A stretch of 6,195 bases of DNA, taken from contig JAEMRP010000060.1 of the NCBI GenBank assembly GCA_016463265.1, positions 1 through 6,195 of the forward strand, written 5' to 3'. The translations under genes were made by a program, and so were the position numbers. Under the pieces are notes generated by a model that made no database searches, was not told the origin of the DNA, and saw nothing but the letters and a program-made list of their open reading frames with translations. This stretch comes from Microbacteriaceae bacterium. Lineage in GTDB: Bacteria; Actinomycetota; Actinomycetes; Actinomycetales; Microbacteriaceae. Each line of letters starts with the position of its first letter. Within the stretch, counting starts at the first letter, position 1. Positions 1 to 6,195 of the stretch are shown in pieces.

Positions 1-847
1 CGGTGAGGGCTCGTTCGCGTTGGAGTAGGTCGGTGTGGGTCGACGTCATCGAGAATCCGGCTTCTTTGGCAATGGCACGAACTGCCGCACCCTGCCCATC
101 ACCGTGCTCGACAACGAGCGTGCCGCCGGGTCGTAAGAGAAGTGCAGCGCGAGCGATGAACGTGCGAATGTCACGAAGCCCGTCTTCCCCGCCAAACAGC
201 GCGATATCGGGGTCGTACCCCAGAACTTCGATGTCTGCGGGCTTGTCGGAATCAGGAATATACGGCGGATTCGCAACGACGACATCGATGGTGCCGTCAA
301 GTTCCGGCAGCGCGCTCGCTGCGTCACCAACCACCAGTGTCACTCGCTCGTCTCCGAATTGCGCGATGTTGCGCTCTGCCCATTCAGCCGCGGCAGTCGA
401 CAGTTCAATGGCAAAGACTTCGGCGTTGGGAACCTCGGTTGCCAGTGCAAGGGCGAGGGCTCCTGTTCCTGTCCCCAGATCAACGGCACGAGGCCTGGGT
501 GACGGAACTTGCCGGAGCGCGTCGATCGCCCATTCGGCGACCAGTTCAGTTTCGGGTCGCGGGATGAGGACCCCCGGACCCACGGCGAGAACAAGGTGAC
601 GAAAAGGTGATTCCCCCGTGATGTGTTGAAGTGGTTCACGGGATTCGCGGCGTGTTGCGATGACGTTGATTTCCCGTGCGAACGCCTCGTCAAGTTCGAC
701 ACCCATGAACGTCTTGGTGGCCACCTCGCCGCGGGTCCAGCCGGCAACATGACCGACGACGAGTTCGGCGTCCGCGAGAGCAGAGGCGATGCCGGCACGG
801 TCGAACCGCTCCGCGAGAGCGGCAACGATCGCGCCAACCGAAGTCAC
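1..847 (-). CDS. prmC: Peptide chain release factor N5-glutamine methyltransferase PrmC (HemK), 3' end cut by the window
   Basis: This S-adenosylmethionine-dependent cytosolic enzyme methylates the glutamine of the GGQ motif in release factors, which speeds peptide release. I translated the frame by hand: 282 residues are visible with no stop before base 1. The family is usually about 280-295 residues, so only a short C-terminal tail should be missing. An N-terminal helical region (about 1-75) is followed by PLQHITGE (72-79), IPRPETE (95-101), the SAM-binding [10 protein letters not shown] (123-132) and the catalytic NPPYIPD (193-199). The start is GTG at 847-845, overlapping the prfA stop as GTGA, which implies translational coupling. 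No strong Shine-Dalgarno sequence is close to it; a GGAG lies about 11 bases upstream. Its position directly behind its substrate gene prfA is classical and supports the call. The motifs make the identity secure; only the exact start could differ. Confidence 0.95.
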   Translation of the reverse strand, partial: MTSVGAIVAALAERFDRAGIASALADAELVVGHVAGWTRGEVATKTFMGVELDEAFAREINVIATRRESREPLQHITGESPFRHLVLAVGPGVLIPRPETELVAEWAIDALRQVPSPRPRAVDLGTGTGALALALATEVPNAEVFAIELSTAAAEWAERNIAQFGDERVTLVVGDAASALPELDGTIDVVVANPPYIPDSDKPADIEVLGYDPDIALFGGEDGLRDIRTFIARAALLLRPGGTLVVEHGDGQGAAVRAIAKEAGFSMTSTHTDLLQRERALT

Positions 848-1929
848 GAGCCGGAGGACTCCGAGAGCGCCTTCAGTTGCGCCTCTTCGTCGACAGCGAT
901 ACACGAGTCGATGATCGGTTCCAGCGCGCCGTTCATCACCTGATCGAGGTTGTACGACTTGTACCCCGTGCGGTGATCCGCAATTCTGTTCTCGGGGAAG
1001 TTGTAGGTGCGAATTCGCTCTGAACGGTCCATCCCGCGAATCTGGCTCTTGCGGGCGTCGCTCGCTACGGCATCGCGTTCTTCCTGTTGACGCGCGAGCA
1101 GGCGCGCACGCAAAACGCGCATCGCCGATTCCTTGTTCTGGATTTGGCTCTTTTCGTTCTGACACGACACGACGATTCCCGTCGCAATGTGGGTGATTCG
1201 AACAGCCGAGTCGGTCGTGTTCACGGACTGGCCGCCGGGTCCGCCCGAGCGGAAGACATCGACACGTATGTCGTTTGGACTGATTGCGACCTCTTCGGGT
1301 TCGTCAACCTCGGGGAAGACGAGCACACCCGTCGTCGACGTGTGAATTCGGCCCTGCGCTTCGGTTGCGGGAACTCGCTGAACGCGATGAACCCCGCCTT
1401 CGTATTTCAGCTTCGCCCACGCGCCGTTGGCGGGGTCAGTGGCGTTGGCCTTTATGGCGAGCTGAACGTCTTTGAAGCCACCAAGATCGCTGTCGGTGCT
1501 ATCGAGAATCTCGACGCGCCAACCACGGCTGTCGGCGTACTGGGTGTACATGCGAAGCAGGTCGGCGGCGAACAGCGCGCTTTCCGCACCGCCCTCGCCT
1601 CCCTTGATTTCCATAATGACGTCTCGTCCATCGTCGGGATCGCGCGGGATGAGCAACCGACGAAGTTTTTCTTCAAGTTCCAGAGCGCTCGCTTCCATCG
1701 GCGCGATTTCAGCAGCAAAGACCTCGTCGTCCTTGGCAAGTTCCCTCGCCGCCGCAAGATCATCGCGGGCTGCGGACAACGCCTCGTGCGTTGTAACAAT
1801 CTGGTTCAATTCCGAATATCGACGATTGAGTTTCTTGGCGCGCGCCGGATTCGTGTGAATCGCCGAATCGGCGAGTTCCACCTGAAGAGCGGCATGTTCC
1901 GCGACGAGACCGTCGATTGATTCGAGCAT
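844..1929 (-). CDS. prfA: Peptide chain release factor 1 (RF1)
   Basis: RF1 reads UAA and UAG in the ribosomal A site and triggers hydrolysis of peptidyl-tRNA. The 361-residue product has the usual RF1 length. An N-terminal helical domain covers about 1-95. The stop-codon-reading tripeptide is PAT at 187-189 within [17 protein letters not shown], which marks RF1; RF2 has SPF. The catalytic GGQ is at 232-234 inside [18 protein letters not shown], followed by the basic C-terminal region with NEKSQIQNK (258-266). The ATG at 1929 is preceded by AGGGG (1935-1939) at five bases' spacing, and that site overlaps the TAG stop of the upstream rho-type gene. Only eight bases separate the two genes, so they are almost certainly co-transcribed and probably coupled. 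Downstream it overlaps prmC by four bases. Mycobacteria have rpmE between rho and prfA; here there is no room for it. All catalytic and recognition residues look intact. Confidence 0.97.
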   Translation of the reverse strand: MLESIDGLVAEHAALQVELADSAIHTNPARAKKLNRRYSELNQIVTTHEALSAARDDLAAARELAKDDEVFAAEIAPMEASALELEEKLRRLLIPRDPDDGRDVIMEIKGGEGGAESALFAADLLRMYTQYADSRGWRVEILDSTDSDLGGFKDVQLAIKANATDPANGAWAKLKYEGGVHRVQRVPATEAQGRIHTSTTGVLVFPEVDEPEEVAISPNDIRVDVFRSGGPGGQSVNTTDSAVRITHIATGIVVSCQNEKSQIQNKESAMRVLRARLLARQQEERDAVASDARKSQIRGMDRSERIRTYNFPENRIADHRTGYKSYNLDQVMNGALEPIIDSCIAVDEEAQLKALSESSGS

Positions 1930-1937
1930 GGGAACCC

Positions 1938-3173
1938 CTAGAGGGTGACCACGGCCGTGGCGATATCGAGTAACTCGTCTCGAACCGCACCGGGAAATCC
2001 GTCGGTCTGGTGATCGATTGTTGCAATGACCGTGAGCGAGCCGCCCGTCTCGAGCGCACGCCCGGCACCGAAAAGCCGCTTGGTAGCCGAGAACACGGCG
2101 GCGTCAACAGCTCCATCGCCGAGAGGACGTGAGCCCTGAATGACGGCCATCTGGTTCTTGGCAACACGGGTCATCGAGTCGATGAGGACAACGACGTGGT
2201 GTCCCTTTTCGACGAGGCGCTTGGCCCGGGCGATCGCGAGGTCGGCGACGGTGACGTGTTCGTCGGCGTGCCGGTCGTACGACGAGGCACTGACTTCGCC
2301 GCGGACGCCGCGGCTGAGCGCCGTGACATCCTCGGGAAGACCCTCTGAGACGACGACCATGAGGTGGGCGTCCGTTGCGCTGCCCGAAATTTCGGTAGCG
2401 AGGTCACGAATCACAGCGGTGCGAGACGGGCCGGCAGCAGCGTCAACGAGAACTCGGTCACCCTTTTTGACCGAGCCAAAACGACCGCTCAATCCGAGTC
2501 CTTCGCTCGCGTGAACCGCAACGAGGTCGTTGAATTCGTCGCGAACGACGGCCTCCTCTGGTGCTGCCCCGTTCACGAAGTCGATTGTCGCGAGCGCGTT
2601 GTACTTTTGGCGGTTTTGGAAGTCGTTGTCACGAGGTTGGCGGATTGCGCCAACGATGGCGTCACCCTTGCGAAGGTTGTACTTCTTAACCTGACCTAGT
2701 GCGACATAGATGTCGGCGGGGCTGGCAAGGTAACCAGCGGTTCGGACGAACGCGTAATTGTCGAGAATGTCCAAGATTCCGGCGACGGGGATGAGCACGT
2801 CGTCATCGCTCACGCCATCAAAGTCATCGTCGCGTCCACGGCCGCGCTTGCGGTTGCGCTGGCGACTGCGACCGTTGTCCGCCTGAGCATCATCGGAATC
2901 CGTGGAATCTGCGTTGTCCGATGTCTCGGCATCGGCGGTTGCCCCAGCGGCGCTGCGGCCGCGACCACGACCTCGGGTGCGGCGGCCAGCGGGTGAATCA
3001 CCGTCCGCAGCTGCTTCCCCCGAATCGGGTGCCGACTCTGCAGTGGGGGCGTCCTGAGTGACGACCTCTACCGGCGCGTCCGCGGACTTCTTGGTTGCCC
3101 GTCGCGGTGCGCGCTTTCGCGCTGGTGCTTCTGCACCGTCAGAGGCGGGTACATCTGTTATTTCGTTATCCAT
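1938..3173 (-). CDS. rho: Rho-type protein with degenerate ATPase domain, at the canonical rho locus
   Basis: Canonical Rho is a hexameric RNA-dependent ATPase that terminates transcription. This 411-residue product is clearly Rho-derived but unusual. Residues 1-124 are low complexity and probably disordered, with basic ([19 protein letters not shown]) and acidic tracts. No Rho_N helical bundle is visible, and an in-frame TAA two codons before the ATG rules out an upstream start. Residues 125-205 are a well-kept OB-fold RNA-binding domain ([37 protein letters not shown]). The P-loop position reads AGPSRT (247-252) instead of PKAGKT. Walker B is kept as [10 protein letters not shown] (327-336). 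The LSGGVD region is altered to LGDGAVD (351-357), and GGSLTVIAT (377-385) is kept. The protein ends at TAVVTL, before the SR(K/S)LAEKR arginine-finger segment. Actinobacterial Rho is usually 600-700 residues. AAGGAG precedes the ATG at six bases. The frame is open throughout and prfA follows after 8 bases. I infer a pseudo-ATPase with retained RNA binding; decay in progress is the alternative. Homology is certain, activity doubtful. Confidence 0.9.
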   Translation of the reverse strand: MDNEITDVPASDGAEAPARKRAPRRATKKSADAPVEVVTQDAPTAESAPDSGEAAADGDSPAGRRTRGRGRGRSAAGATADAETSDNADSTDSDDAQADNGRSRQRNRKRGRGRDDDFDGVSDDDVLIPVAGILDILDNYAFVRTAGYLASPADIYVALGQVKKYNLRKGDAIVGAIRQPRDNDFQNRQKYNALATIDFVNGAAPEEAVVRDEFNDLVAVHASEGLGLSGRFGSVKKGDRVLVDAAAGPSRTAVIRDLATEISGSATDAHLMVVVSEGLPEDVTALSRGVRGEVSASSYDRHADEHVTVADLAIARAKRLVEKGHHVVVLIDSMTRVAKNQMAVIQGSRPLGDGAVDAAVFSATKRLFGAGRALETGGSLTVIATIDHQTDGFPGAVRDELLDIATAVVTL

Positions 3174-3179
3174 TGATTA

Positions 3180-3185
3180 CTCCTT
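3180..3185 (-). promoter_or_regulatory. Shine-Dalgarno site of the rho-type gene
   Basis: The minus strand reads AAGGAG here, six bases before the ATG at 3173. It is the strongest ribosome binding site in the window. Together with the in-frame TAA directly before TCA-ATG it fixes the start of the rho-type protein, so the missing N-terminal domain is not a start-calling artefact. Confidence 0.85.
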
Positions 3186-3197
3186 AATGTGTCACGC

Positions 3198-3231
3198 CAC
3201 CGTGAACAATCGCACAACGCGATATTCGGTG
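3198..3231 (-). other. Imperfect hairpin in the leader of the rho-type gene
   Basis: This lies in the 87-base gap between thrB and the rho-type gene (3174-3260). Reading the minus strand, CACC-GAATATCGC, a GTTGT loop, GCGATTGTTC-AC-GGTG can fold into about 13 pairs, with one bulged T and a two-base AC bulge. It ends about 25 bases before the ATG. No T-run follows it, so it does not look like an intrinsic terminator for the threonine genes. It could be a leader structure affecting rho expression, or chance. The same gap should hold any separate rho promoter, but I see no convincing -35/-10 pair; a TTGTTC followed 17 bases later by TAAGGA is too weak to call. Confidence 0.3.
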
Positions 3232-3260
3232 AGGTGATTCGAAACCTGCTCGGGATTCGG

Positions 3261-4208
3261 TTAGAGACCGTCTCCATCGGGCAGTGCTCCAACTGTAGCA
3301 CCCTTAAAGTCAACGGCAAGCATGAGGCATTCCCACGTTGTGTCTTTCGAGGCGTCGATGATGCGAGCGGCGCGCGCGCGTTCGAGCGGATCGTCGGTGA
3401 GGACGAGGACCGACGGCCCGGCTCCCGACACCACCGCGGCAAAACCCTCGTCGCGCAAACGGCGAATCAACGCGATCGTTTCTGGCATGGCCTCTGCCCG
3501 ATACTCCTGGTGAAGTTTGTCTTCCGTTGCCGCGTGCAACAGTTCGGGGCTCTGCAGGAGAGCCGCGATGAGAAGCGCCGAGCGAGACACGTTGAAAACC
3601 GCATCCTCGTGGGGAACCGTGTCGGGCTGAAGGTCTCGGGCAACTTTGGTGCTCATCGTCAGGTCGCGAGGAACGGCAACCAACAGCGAGACCCCGCGGT
3701 GAACGGTCAGTTTCTTGTGTTGGGGACCCGCCGGTGTCATCCAGGCAATCGACAAGCCGCCGAACAGGGCGGGCGCAACGTTGTCGGGGTGTCCCTCCAT
3801 TTCCGTTGCGATGTCGAGAAGACCCTGAGCGTCGATGTCAACAATGCCGTCGAGCAGACCCTTTGCCACCATGATTCCGCCGACAATCGCGGCTCCCGAA
3901 GACCCCATTCCACGACCGTGTGGGATTCGGTTGTCGCACACCAGTTCGACAATCGGCACAGGTATTCCGAAACGCAAGAACGTCGCCGCCATCGACTGAA
4001 CAACCAGATTGGTGTCGTCCGTCGCGACGATGCCGTCGCCAACGCCGCGAACGGTGACTCGCGTGGCACCAGCGCCAAGCACTGTCGCCGTCAGCTCGTC
4101 ATACAAAGACAGCGCTATTCCAAGAGTGTCAAAACCTGGGCCAAGGTTCGCCGTAGTGGCGGGGACTTTGACGTGAACGGATCGTCCGACGGGAACGGTT
4201 GACGACAT
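3261..4208 (-). CDS. thrB: Homoserine kinase
   Basis: This cytosolic GHMP-family kinase phosphorylates homoserine at the hydroxyl with ATP, giving the substrate of ThrC. From the chosen start it has 315 residues, normal for the family. Motif 1 is KVPATTANLGPGFDTLG (14-30). The ATP-binding glycine loop is PHGRGMGSSGAA (96-107), and the conserved EGHPDN follows (138-143). The C-terminal motif 3 is SGAGPSVLVL (261-270). The frame stays open upstream to 4352, but that stretch is inside thrC and reads as Arg-rich shadow sequence. Two tandem ATG codons (4211 and 4208) follow a GAAGGG site; the second has the better spacing of six bases, the first only three. The first ATG forms an ATGA overlap with the thrC stop. 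Either start leaves the protein essentially the same. It ends with TAA, 87 bases before the rho-type gene. Confidence 0.95.
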   Translation of the reverse strand: MSSTVPVGRSVHVKVPATTANLGPGFDTLGIALSLYDELTATVLGAGATRVTVRGVGDGIVATDDTNLVVQSMAATFLRFGIPVPIVELVCDNRIPHGRGMGSSGAAIVGGIMVAKGLLDGIVDIDAQGLLDIATEMEGHPDNVAPALFGGLSIAWMTPAGPQHKKLTVHRGVSLLVAVPRDLTMSTKVARDLQPDTVPHEDAVFNVSRSALLIAALLQSPELLHAATEDKLHQEYRAEAMPETIALIRRLRDEGFAAVVSGAGPSVLVLTDDPLERARAARIIDASKDTTWECLMLAVDFKGATVGALPDGDGL

Positions 4209-5287
4209 CATTCGCCCTTCACGAGACCGAGCACGCCAGCGATTTCGTCGACGTCCACGGGAACGACCTGCGGCATCGCTTCGGTTCCGTCCGGACGCTT
4301 GAGCGCCCACTGCGGGTCTTTGAGCCCGTGTCCCGTTACTGTGAGCACGCAAATCGCACCCTTCGGGATGATGCCGGCTTCGGCCCGTTCGAGGAGCCCT
4401 GCGACCGACGCGGCCGATGCTGGTTCAACAAAGATTCCGACCTCGGCTGACAGGATTCGCTGTGCGGCGAGAATGTCGGCATCGCTGATGGCACCAAAAT
4501 ATCCGTCCGAGTCTTCGTGAGCGGCAATCGCCAAATCCCACGATGCGGGGTTTCCGATTCGAATCGCGGTGGCGATTGTTTCGGGGTTCTTCACGCGCTC
4601 ACCAATCACGAGCGGTGCCGAACCCGCCGCCTGGAAACCGAACATGCGCGGCAACACGTCCGTCGCTCCGCGCGCAATCTCCTCGCGATATCCGCGGTGG
4701 TAGGCGGTGTAGTTGCCCGCATTGCCAACCGGAATGAAGTGGAAATCAGGTGCGCGCTCAAGAACCTCGACAACCTCGTAGGCGGCCGTCTTTTGTCCTT
4801 CGATGCGGTCATTGTTGACAGAGTTGACGAGGTGGACGGGGTAGTTCGCGGCGAGGTCCCGCGCGATGTCGAGGCAGTCATCAAAGTTCCCCTGCAATTG
4901 AAGAATCTCGGCATTGTGCGCCACGGCCTGGCTCAACTTGCCCATCGAAATCTTGCCCTCGGGAACAAGCACTGCTGCGGTGATTCCCGCGTGCGCGGCA
5001 TAGGCTGCCGCCGCCGCGGACGTGTTGCCGGTCGACGCGCAGATGACAGCCTTTGCACCCGCCTCCATCGCCTTCGAAATCGCCATCGTCATTCCGCGGT
5101 CTTTGAACGATCCGGTCGGGTTCATTCCCTCGTATTTGACATAGACCTTCGCCCCCGTGCGGTCAGACAGTGCCGGCGCATAAACAAGTGGTGTTCCGCC
5201 CTCGCCCAGAGAAATAATCGGAGTCTTGTCCGAAACATCAAGGCGATCACGATATTCGTGAAGGACGCCTCGCCACTGATGAGCCAT
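4208..5287 (-). CDS. thrC: Threonine synthase
   Basis: This pyridoxal-phosphate enzyme converts O-phosphohomoserine to threonine and phosphate, the last step of the pathway. The 359-residue product matches the short actinobacterial form. The GEGGTPL motif is at 28-34. The PLP Schiff-base lysine is K62 in NPTGSFKDRGM (56-66). STGNTSAAAAAYAA (85-98) is the substrate and cofactor loop, PVGNAGNY (186-193) the phosphate-binding glycine loop, and TVTGHGLKD (316-324) the conserved C-terminal motif. The ATG at 5287 overlaps the hom stop by one base (TAATG) and follows GGAAGG (5294-5299) at six bases' spacing. The stop TGA overlaps the first thrB ATG. This tight packing indicates a hom-thrC-thrB transcription unit with coupled translation. 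No abnormality is visible. Confidence 0.97.
   Translation of the reverse strand: MAHQWRGVLHEYRDRLDVSDKTPIISLGEGGTPLVYAPALSDRTGAKVYVKYEGMNPTGSFKDRGMTMAISKAMEAGAKAVICASTGNTSAAAAAYAAHAGITAAVLVPEGKISMGKLSQAVAHNAEILQLQGNFDDCLDIARDLAANYPVHLVNSVNNDRIEGQKTAAYEVVEVLERAPDFHFIPVGNAGNYTAYHRGYREEIARGATDVLPRMFGFQAAGSAPLVIGERVKNPETIATAIRIGNPASWDLAIAAHEDSDGYFGAISDADILAAQRILSAEVGIFVEPASAASVAGLLERAEAGIIPKGAICVLTVTGHGLKDPQWALKRPDGTEAMPQVVPVDVDEIAGVLGLVKGE
4215..4220 (-). promoter_or_regulatory. Shine-Dalgarno site deciding the thrB start
   Basis: GAAGGG on the minus strand lies within the last codons of thrC, three bases before the ATG at 4211 and six before the ATG at 4208. The six-base spacing matches those of thrC and the rho-type gene in this window, so 4208 is preferred. 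Initiation at both is possible and would differ by one methionine. Confidence 0.6.
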
Positions 5288-6195
5288 TACAGACCTTCCA
5301 TTCGAATTACTCCCACGACGCGTTGGACAACGGCCGACGCCTCGAGGGCATCCACGGTCGCGGCAAGATCCGCTTCGATTGCCTCGTGAGTTCCAATAAC
5401 CAGCGTAGCGGTGGCCGCTTGGCCATCGACGCTGGTGACCTTTTGCTCGACCGACTCAACCGAGACGCCGTGGGTGGCGAATAGCGACGCAATATCCGCA
5501 AGCACACCGGGGGCATCGATAATCTCGAGCGAGATGTGATACCGCGTGCGGATTCCCCAGATCGGCACGATGGGAAACGAGGCGTGCGTGCTTTCAGCGA
5601 CGCCGGGTCCACCGATGACGTGGCGACGCGCCGCGGAAACGAGGTCACCCAGGACGGCCGACGAGGTCTGAACTCCGCCGGCGCCCGCCCCGTAGAACAT
5701 GAGAGGACCAGCGAGTTCCGCCTCGACGAAAACCGCGTTGTTCGCTCCGTGCACGGCGGCGAGCGGGTGGGTGTCGGGAACCATTGCTGGGTAAACACGA
5801 GCGCTGACGCCCTCGGTGCCGTCCGCCGAAACAACCCGCTCACAGATTGCGAGGAGCTTCACGACGTAACCGGCTTGCCTGGCGGCAGACACCTGTTCGC
5901 GAGTGATTTCGGTGATTCCTTCGCGATAGACGAGGTCAATCGGCACATGGGTGTGGAAAGCAAGAGACGCGAGGATCGACGCCTTTTGCGCCGCGTCGTA
6001 TCCCTCGATGTCCGCACTGCTGTCCTCTTCGGCGTATCCGAGCTTCTTCGCCATCGCGAGCGAGTCCTCCATCGATTCGCCCAGCGTGTCGATGCGATCG
6101 AGGATGAAGTTGGTTGTCCCATTCACGATTCCGAGAATTCGCGTCACCCGGTCACCCGCGAGGGAATCGCGAAGCGGACGGATGATCGGAATCGC
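5287..6195 (-). CDS. hom: Homoserine dehydrogenase, N-terminal part outside the window
   Basis: This enzyme reduces aspartate semialdehyde to homoserine with NAD(P)H, at the branch to threonine and methionine. The 302 visible residues are open to the window edge, starting AIPIIRPLRDSLAGDR. The GTG at 6147 lies inside the conserved RVTRILGIVNGTTNF and is not the start. The N-terminal nucleotide-binding domain, about 130 residues, is missing. The catalytic-domain motifs VNGTTNF (about 24-30) and ADIEGYDAAQK (about 61-71) are present; the latter carries the conserved Asp and the catalytic Lys. GAGAGGVQTSSAV follows at about 169-181. The last 80 or so residues (YHISLEIIDAPGVLADIASLF onward) form an ACT domain, which in the family mediates feedback inhibition by threonine. 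The gene ends in TAATG shared with thrC. The promoter of the unit must lie upstream, beyond the window. No aspartokinase fusion is visible in the part present. Confidence 0.96.
   Translation of the reverse strand, partial: AIPIIRPLRDSLAGDRVTRILGIVNGTTNFILDRIDTLGESMEDSLAMAKKLGYAEEDSSADIEGYDAAQKASILASLAFHTHVPIDLVYREGITEITREQVSAARQAGYVVKLLAICERVVSADGTEGVSARVYPAMVPDTHPLAAVHGANNAVFVEAELAGPLMFYGAGAGGVQTSSAVLGDLVSAARRHVIGGPGVAESTHASFPIVPIWGIRTRYHISLEIIDAPGVLADIASLFATHGVSVESVEQKVTSVDGQAATATLVIGTHEAIEADLAATVDALEASAVVQRVVGVIRMEGL

Noticed and set aside
340..837. Minus-strand frame of 165 codons in the prmC region
   Set aside because: It is out of frame with prmC. Manual translation of the neighbouring frame from GTG 847 gives the complete PrmC motif set, whereas this frame gives Ser/Pro/Arg-rich sequence.
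1087..1920. Plus-strand open frame (277 codons) opposite prfA
   Set aside because: It lies wholly antisense to an intact RF1 gene and shows no domain, signal peptide or plausible ribosome binding site context.
2405..2460. Frameshift or assembly error hiding a normal P-loop in the rho-type gene
   Set aside because: The frame is continuous with good Rho similarity on both sides, and neither alternative frame yields a GKT-type loop.
3198..3231. Intrinsic terminator after thrB
   Set aside because: A hairpin is present but no T-run follows on the transcribed strand, and its stem is bulged and not GC-rich throughout.
3189..4202. Long plus-strand open frame (337 codons) opposite thrB
   Set aside because: It mirrors thrB almost exactly, its translation is Arg/His/Asn-rich with no recognisable motif, and thrB on the other strand has all its family motifs. 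It is a codon-bias shadow.
4209..4352. N-terminal extension of thrB by 48 residues
   Set aside because: The extra residues are Arg/Gly/Ser-rich shadow sequence inside thrC. Homoserine kinases begin just before the KVPATTANLGPGFD motif, and the ribosome binding site fits the ATG at 4208 or 4211.
4517..5389. Plus-strand open frame (290 codons) across thrC and the end of hom
   Set aside because: It is antisense to two intact, motif-complete genes, with Arg/Val-rich shadow composition and no family resemblance.

Overview
The window is a compact, moderately GC-rich bacterial segment in which every supported gene lies on the minus strand. In transcription order, from the right edge to the left, they are hom (homoserine dehydrogenase, 5' part missing), thrC (threonine synthase), thrB (homoserine kinase), a rho-type gene, prfA (peptide chain release factor 1) and prmC (release factor glutamine methyltransferase, last few codons missing). 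The order hom-thrC-thrB-rho-prfA-prmC is the well-known actinobacterial arrangement, and the proteins read as actinobacterial. Mycobacteria carry rpmE between rho and prfA; here there is none. Together with the base composition and protein style this suggests Microbacteriaceae or a relative. That placement is an inference, not something the sequence proves.

Layout: hom (5287-6195, runs off the right edge) overlaps thrC (4208-5287) by one base as TAATG. thrC overlaps the thrB start region in an ATGATG context. An 87-base gap (3174-3260) follows thrB; it holds a good ribosome binding site and an imperfect hairpin and is the only sizeable non-coding stretch. Then come rho (1938-3173), prfA (844-1929, 8 bases after rho) and prmC (1-847, a GTGA overlap with prfA, running off the left edge). 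No RNA gene, mobile element, CRISPR array or intrinsic terminator was seen.

Functionally there are two modules. hom, thrB and thrC give three steps from aspartate semialdehyde to threonine: reduction to homoserine, phosphorylation, then conversion to threonine. prfA and prmC form a translation termination pair, since PrmC methylates the GGQ glutamine of RF1.

The striking item is the gene at the rho locus. It is an open, undamaged 411-codon frame. It keeps a disordered Arg/Gly- and Asp-rich N-terminal region, the OB-fold RNA-binding domain and the Walker B strand of Rho. It lacks a recognisable Rho_N helical domain, has no usable Walker A P-loop (AGPSRT where PKAGKT is expected), has a changed central-channel loop, and stops before the arginine-finger segment and the C-terminal helices. 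By sequence it looks like a Rho pseudo-ATPase that still sits in the normal rho position. Whether a second, canonical rho exists elsewhere in the genome cannot be seen from here.
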